This document shows positions 1-11,074 of a DNA stretch of 64,000 bases, in pieces. Positions within the stretch are counted from its first letter, which is position 1, and the number at the start of each line of letters is the position of its first letter. The stretch lies in the NCBI GenBank assembly GCA_947247005.1, contig OX365944.1:58448096-58512095 (forward strand), in the 5' to 3' direction. The position numbers were made by a program, and so were the translations under genes. The notes beneath the pieces were generated by a model, which searched no databases, was not told where the DNA came from, and saw only the letters and a list, made by a program, of their open reading frames with translations. This DNA comes from Spisula solida. Taxonomy: Eukaryota; Mollusca; Bivalvia; Venerida; Mactridae.

Positions 1-20
1 AACATTCTACGTTACATTTG

Positions 21-438
21 AACGTCTCTGGCGATAAACAAATGTTTTATGAATTGTGTTTGATGGTCTATTTAAAATTTGAATGTGATTTAATTTAAGT
101 CTGGTATATTTGTAGTAATATTATAGATTTTATGATAAAAAGGACAACTTTGACAACAGTATTTGTGTTGATGTTGAGATTGACTTCATCGTTACTAATT
201 TCTTCTCCATAGTTTGATACAGAGAATTGTATGCTGTTATGTTTGAACAAATTATTATTTCAGTCTATTTGTTAAATCCATTGAAAAGCAAGTATCGTGG
301 GTATGACTAAACAAGTTGTCAGGATGGCCGAGCGGTCTAAGGCGCCAGACTCAAGGTAAATCTAACCTTAATTACGAGTGTTCTGGTCCACGTATGTGGG
401 CGTGGGTTCGAATCCCACTTCTGACACATTCTTTTTAT
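21..438 (+). repeat. Segmental duplication copy 1 (around tRNA-Leu)
   Basis: This stretch matches 4940-5353 in direct orientation. The flank upstream of the tRNA, the tRNA itself and about 12 bases after it all correspond, with scattered substitutions and small indels. The flank has diverged far more than the tRNA, so the duplication is not recent but the tRNA body has stayed under constraint or been converted. Confidence 0.8.
318..426 (+). tRNA. tRNA-Leu (CAA), intron-containing
   Basis: The 7-bp acceptor stem GTCAGGA/TTCTGAC closes with one G-T pair and is followed by discriminator A. The anticodon stem CCAGA/TCTGG frames the loop CTCAAGT, anticodon CAA, interrupted after the base 3' of the anticodon by an intron of about 25 nt. 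A long variable arm and the T arm with GGTTCGAATCC are present. Without the intron the RNA is about 84 nt, as expected for a class II tRNA-Leu. An intron in tRNA-Leu(CAA) is usual in animals. CCA is not encoded, as expected for a nuclear gene. A second copy lies at 5233-5341. Confidence 0.95.
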
Positions 439-834
439 GCAAAAATATGTTTAATATATATAAAAAGATATCATATTAATACTGCTAATTATTAATAGCA
501 TACCAATATTGCTAATTATTAATATTTGCGGAGGATTGTTTTTCGATGATTTCGCGGATAAAAGTATATCGCGATTATTAAATATACTCGAAAAATCGCC
601 TCTAAATATATGTAACAAGAGATTTTTCATTCAATATATTCAATCCACGAAGGTAGCTAGATCTACATGTAATACCAAATATGACAGTAATTATACAATT
701 GTAATCTTATCATAATGGGTTGTCATGTATAAGTAGCTTGATGAGACCGAACTAGTGTTCATACCATATGTCAGTACATTTGTTACGAATACCTATAAAT
801 TAAAAGTAGTTTTTAGCCGCGACGGAAGACAACT
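439..834. other. Intergenic, no gene seen
   Basis: AT-rich spacer between two tRNA genes. I see only short chance frames. The last ~60 bases before the tRNA-Ile resemble the flank of the second tRNA-Ile copy, so the duplicated unit includes some 5' flank. Confidence 0.5.
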
Positions 835-942
835 GCTCCAGTGGCGCAATCGGTTAGCGCGCCGTACTTATAGACAGTACCTTACCTTGTTTGCGAGGGA
901 AGAGATATGCGGAGGCTGTGAGTTCGAGCCTCACCTGGAGCA
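835..942 (+). tRNA. tRNA-Ile (UAU), intron-containing
   Basis: Acceptor stem GCTCCAG pairs with CTGGAGC and is followed by discriminator A. The D arm has the usual tRNA-Ile(UAU) form, the anticodon-loop segment reads CTTATA (anticodon TAT), and the T arm carries GTTCGAGCC. The extra ~30 nt between the anticodon and the 3' half is the intron that animal tRNA-Ile(UAU) genes normally carry. The acceptor stem is fully paired here, unlike the other copy at 7114-7221. Confidence 0.92.
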
Positions 943-1142
943 GGATAATTTTTACTAATGGGGACAACATTATGTTGTACAATAGTTTATTGTATATTCT
1001 AATACTGTTGTACAATAGTTTATTGTGTATTCTAATACTGTTCCTGTTAATCATATACTAGTACTTTTCAAACGCACATGTTAGTTAACCGGTAACAAGT
1101 TGTATTTCTTTTTATTCTCAGGTAAGTGTTTTGTAAACACAC

Positions 1143-1680
1143 GGGCGGTAATCACGTGACTTCGTCTAGTATTTTAAACGAATAATGGCGGATATTCAGC
1201 CTCGGTAAGTACCTATTTTTCTTGTTGTTATATGTCGTATATCATCTATATGAAAACTTCACATAGCCTATCATATGCGCATTGCATTTTTTCGAACGTT
1301 AGAACTTAGTTTTGCCTCGTAATCTGAACATATTTCGAGAACACTCATTGACTTTGATCAAAAGTTTCAGTGCAAGACCGGTATGTCGCACGCATTGAGT
1401 AACATTTTGTCAAATTATAGACAAATACAATTTTCTGGGACAAAATAGTTATAAAATTATAGCGAATGTTTGATTATATCGTGAATGAACACTGTACGGA
1501 TCCGCTTAGTGTAATATTCTGAAGTATATTTCCATTTTACGTAAGTAGTATATACAACGAACGATTTTTGTCATAGTATGTCGCACGTACATATCTGGGT
1601 GTGTTCCAGTACGACAAGGGGTGGCTCTTTTTACACATCTTAGCACCCCATATTTATGGTTAACGTTTCAAAATATTTAC
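1143..1680 (+). repeat. Inverted-repeat arm A (promoter plus first exon)
   Basis: Runs as the reverse complement of 4278-4804 with high identity near the outer edge and fading identity toward 1680. The arm contains TCACGTGAC at about 1152-1160, a candidate exon at 1185-1204 and its splice donor. Outer junctions are sharp (GGGCGGTAATCACG on both), which suggests one duplication-inversion rather than two independent insertions. Confidence 0.85.
1185..1204 (+). CDS. Candidate 20-nt first coding exon (M-A-D-I-Q-P), copy A
   Basis: ATGGCGGATATTCAGCCTCG is followed directly by the strong donor GTAAGTACC, so the exon would end in phase 2 after six full codons. The start lies in AATAATGGCGG, which resembles the YY1-type motif often placed at animal start codons, and an E-box-like TCACGTGAC sits about 30 bases upstream. 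The inverted copy at 4743-4762 keeps start, six codons and donor. I cannot see a matching second exon in the window, so the protein is unknown. It could also be a promoter fragment carried by the duplication with no functional gene behind it. Confidence 0.4.
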
Positions 1681-4277
1681 AGAACACTACAGTTGAATTA
1701 CAATTACTGCGTTACGTGATAAACTATGAAAATAGACAAATGGTTATATTGAAGAAAAATACATCAAATGTGTGTCATTCTCGACTCGGCTATGAACTCA
1801 TTTTATTGCGCCTTTAAAAATAGGTATGACGCGGTCACGGATCGAAACTGCGACCCCGCGCTCGAAGCGTACACTGTACTTTGCAAATTGTTTTATCAAT
1901 TGGACAATTGAGTATCGATTCTGTTATAATAATTTAAAATTATATCTAAGTGTTTAATGTAATTGTGTTTATTGTGTCTTACAAATGTTAGGTACAGTGC
2001 ACGTATATTACTTCGAACACTGAGGTACATACCAATATTTTATACTGGGGTCACTGAGTAGCCAGTTCTTAAATCGAATATTATGTGAGATATGAAGGGG
2101 CTGTCACAAAATCTAGGATCATTGACTTACGGACCGCTGCTAATCTGCATACATTATTCGATCATTCTTTTCACCTATTTCAGAACCTTTGCATACCGCA
2201 CAAGTAAAACACGAGTTTACGATATGGCAGAAGGCTGTGATTCGACAACAACACATCGTTTCTACAGGGCATGTGCTGAAGGGTATGAAGTATTACCAAG
2301 GACAATACTCCCGTGTAAGCCTATCTATCCTCTGTTAGAATATAACCTTCTATATGCGCCAATGGAAACAACGACCTGTTCTAGGTATACGTTACAATTA
2401 ATCATTAAATAAATGCTCTTATCATACGTGACGTCAAGTGTTGGCGCCACATACCATCGACCAATCAAAATGCATTTTCAACCACTAAGAATTGACTTAA
2501 TATGTCCTAATAACTATTAATATATTTTAGATTAAAGTCATAAACACAACACCTTAGTCGACGTGCCCCCGTAGCCGAATCGTTATCGCGCTTGCAGTCT
2601 AAATGCTCACCTGACGACATGGGTTAAAATACGGATGGAAGCACTCACATTCATGCCATTTGGCTGACTGGCAAATAAAGGCAACGATCGGGGTGTTTTA
2701 GTTAATATCAAAATATTAGTGTTGTGTTTCAGTGATTGCACCTTTGATATGATCCACAGATAGAGACCAGGAAGGAAAGGACCAAGCCAGAAACTGTCAA
2801 GGATTGCTGTCCAACGATGTGCTATTGGGGTCCTATGGGAGCGAGTACGGAGAAACGAGTCCAAAATGTTGCTCTCAGATAAATGGGTATTGAGGAGATT
2901 TAAATGTTCGATAACAATGATACGAATAAACTATACAAATGTAAGAATGTCCTAATTGTTTATTGTAACATTGATTTGATTTACAGTGCTTCATTTTGGT
3001 TTTTAATACACCGAGTCCTGGCCATTCCCACTTAACTTAAAAATCAATTCCACTGTGTAAAATAAACTATTTCCAAAATTATATTAATTCCAAGCTAATT
3101 TACTGAGGTAGGGACTCAGAGTTCGCACCAACATGAAACACTGGATTAACATAAAGAACGAAGTGATAGACAATTTTTATTATTATGGAAATTATAATCA
3201 TTATCACAGACATCGGATATAATCAAATATTTTGTTAAGTATAAATCACAGAATAATAAAACAAAATCAGTTGATGTAAGATTTACGTTGATACCACAGT
3301 AAATACCTACCGACAGCATAACAAACCTGACATTAAAACGTGTAACTACCTGACATTAAAACATGTAACTAGCATTTCTAAATTAAAATTGGATTCTTTA
3401 CACGTCCTTAAGTAATGTCACAAGTCTAGTACTGTTGCATAATGATAGTAAATGTGTGTGTCAAGTTTTTTGGAATAACATTAAGGTAAACAAATATTAA
3501 AATATGTCGTGTACATGCATCTGTATGGCGCCTTCCCTCTATGACCTCTTTCGTGACAGGATAACCCAGGTCTACGTTTGTAGTCTTTTTCACAATGTGT
3601 GCAAACAAACGACTGTTCCATTCTGAAAAAGTTAATTAAGATAGTTTAATGCCCACCAAACGTTCATTCAACATCTATATGATTTACATATGTAGTCATA
3701 TACGGAATGGAAACAATAGTACCAATGTAGTTACATTTTTGTAGTTAAAACCCAACGAGTATGTCAGTCCCAAAAGTTGTTAATGGTTGCCGATTTTCCA
3801 CTGAGAAACTAGGATTTCACTGGTTTTACCAGTGATTTTGAAGAAAAAAGAATGAAAATGTAGCCGCACTGATATAAAATATACAAAATAGCTTGGATGT
3901 GAAGTAATTAAATCACGAAAGTGTATCACGAGCGATTTTATGTAAGCATCCATTTGAGAGTAATCGAAACGGTCCGTAGAATAGCATAGGATAAAATAAT
4001 TTTATTCTGCCATAAAAATGCCATAATCTCCTTTAATGCAGATACTCTTTTAATCTACGCATACGAAACGAGTCAAATTAAATTCACTGTTAATCCGGTT
4101 TTATAGTAAGTAGCGTTAAGAGAATGTTTTCTTGCATATTGGATCAATCATTCAATATGTGGTCGTTTTTGAATTTATGACATCTAAATTAAAAGTGTAC
4201 TGGATCCTTAGTTACAAACATAGCATATTACATTGTATCGATTATAAATATACCATTACATCTCTTATATATCTTTG
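1681..4277. other. Spacer between inverted arms; degenerate tRNA-like remnants
   Basis: No convincing coding sequence. At about 1815-1880 the minus strand has a B-box-like stretch (AGTTTCGATCC). At about 2563-2640 the plus strand has a degenerate A-box-like stretch (GTAGCCGAATCGTTATCGCG); both may be worn SINE heads. At 3331-3373 there is a small tandem doublet of about 23 bp built on CTGACATTAAAAC. The rest is AT-rich and unremarkable. Confidence 0.4.
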
Positions 4278-4804
4278 AAAAATATTGTGACATGTTAAAC
4301 ATAAATACGGGGTGGTAAGATGTTTCAAAAGAGCCACCTCATGACGTCCTGAAGCATACCGAGATATGTACGTGCGACATACTATGACAAAAATCGTTCG
4401 TTGTACATACTACTTACGTAAAATGGAAATATACTTCAGAATATTACACTAAGAGGATCCGTACAGTGTTCGTTCACGATATAATCAAACATTCGCTATA
4501 ATTTTATAACTATTTTGTCCCAGAAAACTGTATTTGTCTATAATTTGACAAAATGTTACTCAATGCGTGCGACATACCGGCTTTGCGCTTAAACTTTTGA
4601 TCAAATTCAATGAGTGTTCTCGAAATATGTTCAGATTACGAGGCAAAACTAAGTTCTAACGTTCGAAAAAATGCAATGCGCATATGCTAGTTTTCATATA
4701 GATGATATACGACATATAACAACAAGAAAAATAGGTACTTACCGAGGCTGAATATCCGCCATTATTCGTTTAAAATACTAGACGAAGTCACGTGATTACC
4801 GCCC
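4278..4804 (-). repeat. Inverted-repeat arm B
   Basis: Reverse-complement partner of 1143-1680. It keeps the outer GGGCGGTAATCACGTGAC, the ATGGCGGATATTCAG exon and its GTAAGT donor with almost no change, while the distal part has more substitutions and small indels. With arm A it brackets about 2.6 kb of unrelated DNA. Confidence 0.85.
4743..4762 (-). CDS. Candidate 20-nt first coding exon (M-A-D-I-Q-P), copy B
   Basis: Same start codon, six codons, phase-2 end and GTAAGT donor as 1185-1204, on the opposite strand, so the two copies point toward each other. Both being intact argues for either recent duplication or function in both. No second exon was recognised downstream on the minus strand. 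Confidence 0.4.
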
Positions 4805-4939
4805 ATGAAACATAATTATACGAGTATGCAATTGGATGTCCAGATAGTACATAATTCAGATTGTATGTTCATATGTAAGCCGTCTATAACATTATCCGTA
4901 TACATGTATCGTTTTACAGTTAAAGCCTACACTATATTT

Positions 4940-5353
4940 AACTTCTCTCGTGATAGACACATGTTTTATCAATTGTGTGTTTTGGGTCTATTTAACTTGA
5001 ACTTGTGATTATGTTTAAGATTCGTATACATGTATTTGTAGTAATGTCGTAAATAGATTTCATGATAAAAGGACAACATTTACAAGACTTACAATTGTGT
5101 TTATAGTGAGATTTACTTCACTGTTACGATTCGATATTGGAGACCGACAATTGTATGCTATTAACAAAATAATTATTTAAGTCTGTTTTTGAATCCATAG
5201 AAAAGTTAGTTCGTGTTTGTAATAAACAAGTTGTCAGGATGGCCGAGCGGTCTAAGGCGCCAGACTCAAGGTGAATTCAACCTTAAATACGAGTGTTCTG
5301 GTCCACGTATGTGGGCGTGGGTTCGAATCCCACTTCTGACACATTCTTTTTAT
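4940..5353 (+). repeat. Segmental duplication copy 2 (around tRNA-Leu)
   Basis: Direct copy of 21-438. It starts about 135 bp outside inverted arm B, so in this block the tRNA-Leu keeps its orientation while the neighbouring candidate exon is flipped relative to copy 1. Confidence 0.8.
5233..5341 (+). tRNA. tRNA-Leu (CAA), intron-containing, second copy
   Basis: The exonic sequence matches the gene at 318-426 throughout; the differences lie in the 25-nt intron. Acceptor, anticodon and T arms are intact with anticodon CAA. Divergent intron and flanks with an invariant mature sequence suggest both copies are functional or recently homogenised. Confidence 0.95.
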
Positions 5354-5689
5354 GAAAAAGTACGTCTATTTATTATATAAAACAAGCTTATTTGGTGATG
5401 GGGATAACTCTAAATGTCATAATAGCAAACATCAAGGATATTGAATTAAATTGGAAATTTCATGGATGGCACAAACTATAAAAATATTGGTTACCGACTA
5501 ATTTAAGTGTAATGAGGCCAGGGTGTCATAATGCTAAAGCATATAATAATATAATAATAATTATGCATACATGTTCATCTTTTTTTCATGTAATGGATAT
5601 AAATGTTTAATCAAATCACTTATTTCTATTAACAATCTTTATAAGGCAACCTGCTTTGAAAACTTTTTTTACAAAAGACTCACAACCTA

Positions 5690-6120
5690 TCTCCTCAGTA
5701 CCTCGAGCATTCTCTAGTACCGGAAATCGTAGGCGATGCAACAATGCACAATAATGCGAAACGCCAACAACGCTGGAGGTATCCCATGTCATACTCAGCT
5801 CTATGCAAACCCATTCCTACCATCAGTAGTCCACGCATAGAACCATCGCAACTGCTCTACACCCAATACTTTGAAAACTTAGCTCAATGTCAACAAACCG
5901 AAAGTCCCTTCTCATTACTACTCTGACAATAGTAAACACCAACTTCGCCACACTGGCCTAAGAACCCATTGCAGCAATGAAAGGAACAAATATTTTCTAA
6001 AACCTCTCTGTGAATGTGGCTAAATTGAGGGTAGTCACCATTACTTCTTTCAAGTTCGTTGAGTGTCATTCTTACTAGCAACAACACATTGAACTCTTTG
6101 AGCACATTGAAATTTTTACT
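5690..6120 (+). pseudogene. LINE 3' coding-region fossil
   Basis: Read across frames, this encodes degraded pieces like the C-terminal part of LINE polyproteins: a Y-Y-S-x-N-x-K-H-Q-L-R-H-T-x-L-R-T segment followed by L-C-E-C-G and H-H-Y-F, the Cys/His pattern found after the reverse transcriptase domain. Stops and frame changes interrupt it throughout, so it is dead. Its clade cannot be assigned from this piece. Confidence 0.55.
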
Positions 6121-7113
6121 GCACCATATCCGTGTAGCTTTCTAAATGGCACTCAGGTGACTATAACTGTGAAATCTTCGAACATGTCCATAACTACATT
6201 AGAACAACCAATCGTGTTGATGCTATACATGTGACTGTAAGAACTTCTAACTACTGGGCGCTATGTTTCAATCTCGATCAACGTTTGTACATGCTCCAAG
6301 AGAACCAACAACATGTGCAGTTAGTATACGTGATCATATCTCTATCTTCATTCTATCAAATTATCAAACTATCCCGTGTATCTTTTCCCTCATGGAAAAC
6401 CTCACTTAGGTACAGGTTTCCCACTGCTTACTACTTCTTAAAGTTACCAACCATTCCCTGCTATTTATAAAGAACGTAAGTAACTTTCTACTTCATCCTT
6501 GATTTGTGCAAAGGAATGTTTGTTACATGTTTTTGAAAATAAACATTGTTTTAACCAATGTTGGTGGTTTGCCAGCTTATTGTGTCATGTTGTGTGGAAG
6601 TAATCAATACTTTACCGATCATTGTGAAACTATGATATGTGTTTGAAAATAGACAAACGATATTATATTAAAGTCGTATTCTGTAGATGCATACATGTAA
6701 TATTTAGGTAGCATTATCACGCATTATTTGATATAAATAACCCGTTCAACTATTACGTGTCTAGACTGATTCCAGTTATTATCAGAGTTTCACTTCTATG
6801 TTTATAACTCGCCACTCCTGTCAAAAGCATATTTACGTACTTGTAATATTATTGGACGAATATAGGATTGGCAATGCGGGCCAGTGGTAGATCACCCGAA
6901 ACCTGACCCATTATCCCGACATAGGAATAGTTACTTCTTTACCACTTCTTATTTCATCACTAATAAAATTGAACAAGCATTTATGATTCACTGTGTTACA
7001 AAACCAGAATATGTCCAATCTTCACAGTTGCTAGTGATGCGGCCTTGTTCAGATCAAGAAAACTGTGGATTAAATTAAAAGTAATTTGGGTATCGTTAGT
7101 GACAAAAGTATCC
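6121..7113. other. Intergenic, no gene seen
   Basis: AT-rich sequence with only short chance frames. The first part may be the worn 3' end of the preceding LINE remnant, but I see no clear tail. Confidence 0.4.
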
Positions 7114-7221
7114 TGCTCCAGGTGAGGCTCGAACTCACAGCCTCCGCATATCTCTTCCCTCGCAAGCAAGGTAAGGTACTGTCTATAAGTACGGCGCGCT
7201 AACCGATTGCGCCACTGGGGC
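7114..7221 (-). tRNA. tRNA-Ile (UAU), intron-containing, inverted copy
   Basis: Reverse complement of 835-942 with very few changes. One change makes the 5' acceptor strand GCCCCAG against CTGGAGC, giving a C-A mismatch at the third acceptor pair (position 3:70). The anticodon TAT, intron and T arm are kept. About 60 bases of 5' flank also match the first copy. The mismatch may mark the start of decay or a tolerated variant. Confidence 0.88.
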
Positions 7222-7844
7222 AGTTATCTAGCGTGACGGCTAAATTGCTTTTAATTTATACGTATAAGAAATATGACTGACAAAGGTGATAAGTGATTAC
7301 ATATTCCGTATACATGTATGCAGACAGCACCATCGTTATTTGTATTAGTAATGTTTTTATATAAATAACACCATACGTGTATAATTATGTTTACGTGTTT
7401 ATAAATAAAATAATGAGATTTTGTTTTTCTTTGACGTTGCCTAAAGGGATTCCCCTACAACTGATAATGTCTGTTGCTAGCGGAACAACACGCCATACAC
7501 TCAACGCAGCGCTTTGATCACACTTCCGTTGCATTCACTACGAACGTATCAGATATAGCACCCAGTGCGAGAAGAGAGTACACATGGACAGAAGTATGAT
7601 ATGATTGATAACTAATTTTTGGGAGGCTTTAGCCTCTCATTATGATCATTGCCCATTTCTTAATACACCATTAACCGCATTTAGGCTGCTATGTGAATCC
7701 ACATTCAAGTACATTTTTTGTAGTTCCAGAAACTGCCAGCATTTTCACTACTCCTACATATGTTTCTCCAAATATTTAAACTGATATACCTAAATCAGCA
7801 ACATTTTTTTATTCTAAGATCAACAATTATTGTCAAGCTATTCG

Positions 7845-8829
7845 TTAAGGTAATTCCCAACTCTTAATTTTTTATGTACAAGAGGTATCAAACACCTGAT
7901 TTTTTGGAAGAACACACTCATGATAGTGATTGTGCAAACCCATAACAGTTTTGCTCGGCTAGTTTTCAAGATATTTTTAGATTTTGGGGAACCCCCTAAA
8001 AACTGATATTTGCGTTTCACCGAAAAAGTTTGGCATTTAATTACATGAAACTTGGCATGCACGAAATTTCGTATGTACGGAATCACACGATAACGTTTGT
8101 GTTAGACTATGCATGTTAAATGTATTTTTAAATGATATTTTAAAATATGTGATTTATCATTTTTAAGTTATACGAAAAAAATAGCTGAACAACATACTGT
8201 TTTGGTACATGCAACCAGTAGAGTAACTATTATAGAAGTTTTATTCCAAATTTCATGGCAGTTGCTCGGCTAGATCTTTTTAATTGACACTTTAGTGATT
8301 TCGGAAATGTCGAAAACCAGGAGAGTTTACAAAATACATTAACGTTTTGAATACGTTGTATCCAGTTTTCGCGATAATTTGATATTGAAAAATGTGTATA
8401 TTTAAGATGAGCCCATGCTCTTTTGCATTATCTAGTCTATATTCTTACGAAATAAATACAAAAGAACATTCCTCTAAAGTAGTCGTGATGCCTGCTAAAC
8501 AAATATTAAAACTTGGATATAATTGTGTGTGGGCGCATTATATTACGTTCCACATACGTTGTAGCTAGTATTCGCGAGTGTTGGTGTTTCAACGTTTGGA
8601 ATAAATGGCACATACAATTTCAGCTATAGCTTTATTCTGCAAGCTTATTATAGTATAATATAGTAATAACTATATCGTAAATTCACAATTTTAAGACATG
8701 AGAACATGCTGACACATCAATTGTAAGTTGTTCGTACTATTTCATCATGGTAGTTCGACCTTTTCAATACGTCTCATTTACACCGATTTCTAAACTTCCG
8801 CTCAACTGAAGAGGTGGGAATCACCTTAA
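7845..8829. mobile_element. TTAA-flanked non-autonomous inverted-repeat element
   Basis: The borders read TTAAGGTAATTCCCA at the left and TGGGAATCACCTTAA at the right: an inverted pair of about 11 bp with TTAA at both outer edges, as expected for TTAA-targeting DNA transposons such as piggyBac or Kolobok. The 985-bp interior is AT-rich with no long frame, so it would depend on an enzyme encoded elsewhere. GCTCGGCTAG recurs inside (around 7955 and 8265), hinting at an internal duplication. Confidence 0.6.
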
Positions 8830-11074
8830 ATCGATATTTTTGCAGGTAATTACTACACGAAGGCTATATCGGACTTGTTTCGTAATATGAAAATGACGTG
8901 TTCATCATATGTCCCGCCTCTATAGCTATTTTTAGAACTTACATTGAAGGTTCTGTAAGGAGCTAATTTTAGAATATACACTATTGACTAAGCGAAGTAG
9001 TGCCGAAGTATTTACATGTGATATAAACGTATTACACCGGCAACCAACTAGAAGACACTGTAATATAGGGCCTATATAAATAAACACCGTGTTAATTTTG
9101 ACTAAACGTAAATAATACAATGTACATTGTAGACGGAATTGTGTTAAACAAATAACAGTCCAGAAAATTACTACTTCCAGAACAGGGTCACGTGATCAGT
9201 TTGCTATTATGAATGAATAGCTATTACCCTCGTATCGTCTGCAATGCCTGTTATCGGTTACGTAATCTTATAGCGTAGTACTGACCAGATATATACAAGT
9301 CAAATAGTTCCTGCGAGCAAATGATGTACCGACTTCATTTGACAGAGAATTGACAGGATCCTCGACCTTCTATCTGCATAATTCAACAGCTTATGTGTAT
9401 AAAATTAAGCATGAAAATCTCAAAATTGTGAGAAAAAATAAGCGCGATAGGCCGGTAGCTTTTAAATTGGGAAAACTATATGCACGATTATTTGACATAC
9501 GAAATTTATCAACAAATTGTTAAATAATTTCATGTATAACAAACCAATTTTCAAGACACTTAATTGCATATTATGACTCCCTTGTTCCATATAATATTTA
9601 TATGCTTATAAATAAAACCTCGTATCAGTTAATTAAAAGGTATTATCATAAGACATGTTTTCAGTGTTCAACAATATCAAAGATCATAAACCAATGCAGC
9701 TGCAGTCACCTGCCCCTCCATGGACTTTTTACTTTATGCTATCCAATATACCTGCTCGCTCAAGGGAATACAGCTGCGCTCGGTCAGTGTTTACTGTATG
9801 CGTACTGTAGAATCTGATAAAAAGGCGCTTATAATTTTTACTGCCGATTTTGATATTCGCATAAAAGACATGTTTGCCAAATAATATGTACCCTTTTTGC
9901 TATCGTTTATATATGCAACATGTCTATAAAGTCACATAAGCCTATTTTGATGTCTGACAAGATCGGCAGTAAGAAAACGAACATAAAACGTGTAAAGTAG
10001 GTTTGAGCTTTAATAGCAGCAACCAGAAAGCCTCCCACCAGCACTCTCAGTGCTTTGATTAATATATAATATAAAGTCAATATCACTGAAGAGCGGCTAA
10101 ACAACGGTGTTAATTACAACGAACAAGACAGGTCCGACCCCAGTTCTCGACCTGGATATTTCATTTCCACTCGCATGATTGGTTAACCATAAACATATAC
10201 CAATTCTGGATTGTAAGTACTATAGTAAAATATAGTCGGATCCATACCCATTCTAGTTTTCAGCGGAAATGACCGGTCATTCCTATTTGAATTTCCCAAA
10301 CTAATTTGGAATCCCCGTTTTAAGGGAACTATTTAAATGAAATTCCCTTTTTATTTTGTGTGATCATTTTAAATGCGACTGTACGAGTAACCATTAACTA
10401 GCTATACCGTTTAACATGTCGTCAAGGAAGTCAGTCACGAGTCACTTGATCAAGTAATTACAACAATTAATGAACTGTAGACATTCATAACAATGTATAA
10501 TAGGTTAATGAAAATGTTTGACTAAAGTTGGTGATCAAGTTTGTTGAAGTCCGCATTTAATATTATACTTGTGTATATATAAATATTGTATGCCCGAGAG
10601 GGCCAGTAATTGGAAATGAACGATTAATCTACATGTACTACGATATGAAAAAGCCAACCCTACTTTCGTTTTCGATACTCGCGCTGTATAATATTTTTAG
10701 TGCAGTATAGTGGACTTACTTCTAAAATGAGAAATGGCGCCTTTTACCAGTACAAAAGGTCAACGACTTTGGGATTCCGTTGCTATGATATTCATCATCA
10801 GACGAATACGACACAAAAACTTTTAGTGTAGGAATAGCTCTGATTGGGCAAGGATATTATTTGCTTGTCATAAAAAAACACTATCATAATTTTTGTACAT
10901 GATTTAATTTCCAGCGTCGATAATTAATCTGTATTTGATTTTGATATATGCTTAACTTTTGTCAAATTATTAGAAATATTAATGTACTATTTAGAACTTT
11001 GGAAATTTAATGCAATAGTTGTGAAATAGTGTGACTTACATTCTAATAATTCTGTACGTCGTCCCAATTGGGAC
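8830..11074. other. Upstream region of bZIP gene A, no other gene seen
   Basis: No coding exon recognised. A GTCACGTGATC E-box-like palindrome lies near 9187. The last few hundred bases presumably include the gene A promoter, but no convincing TATA box or full AP-1/CRE site was found. Confidence 0.4.

Noticed and set aside
1815..1880. Minus-strand tRNA
   Set aside because: Only a B-box-like stretch; no acceptor, D or anticodon stem could be formed.
2092..2412. 106-codon frame
   Set aside because: No recognisable domain, no splice context, and it lies in the spacer between duplicated arms.
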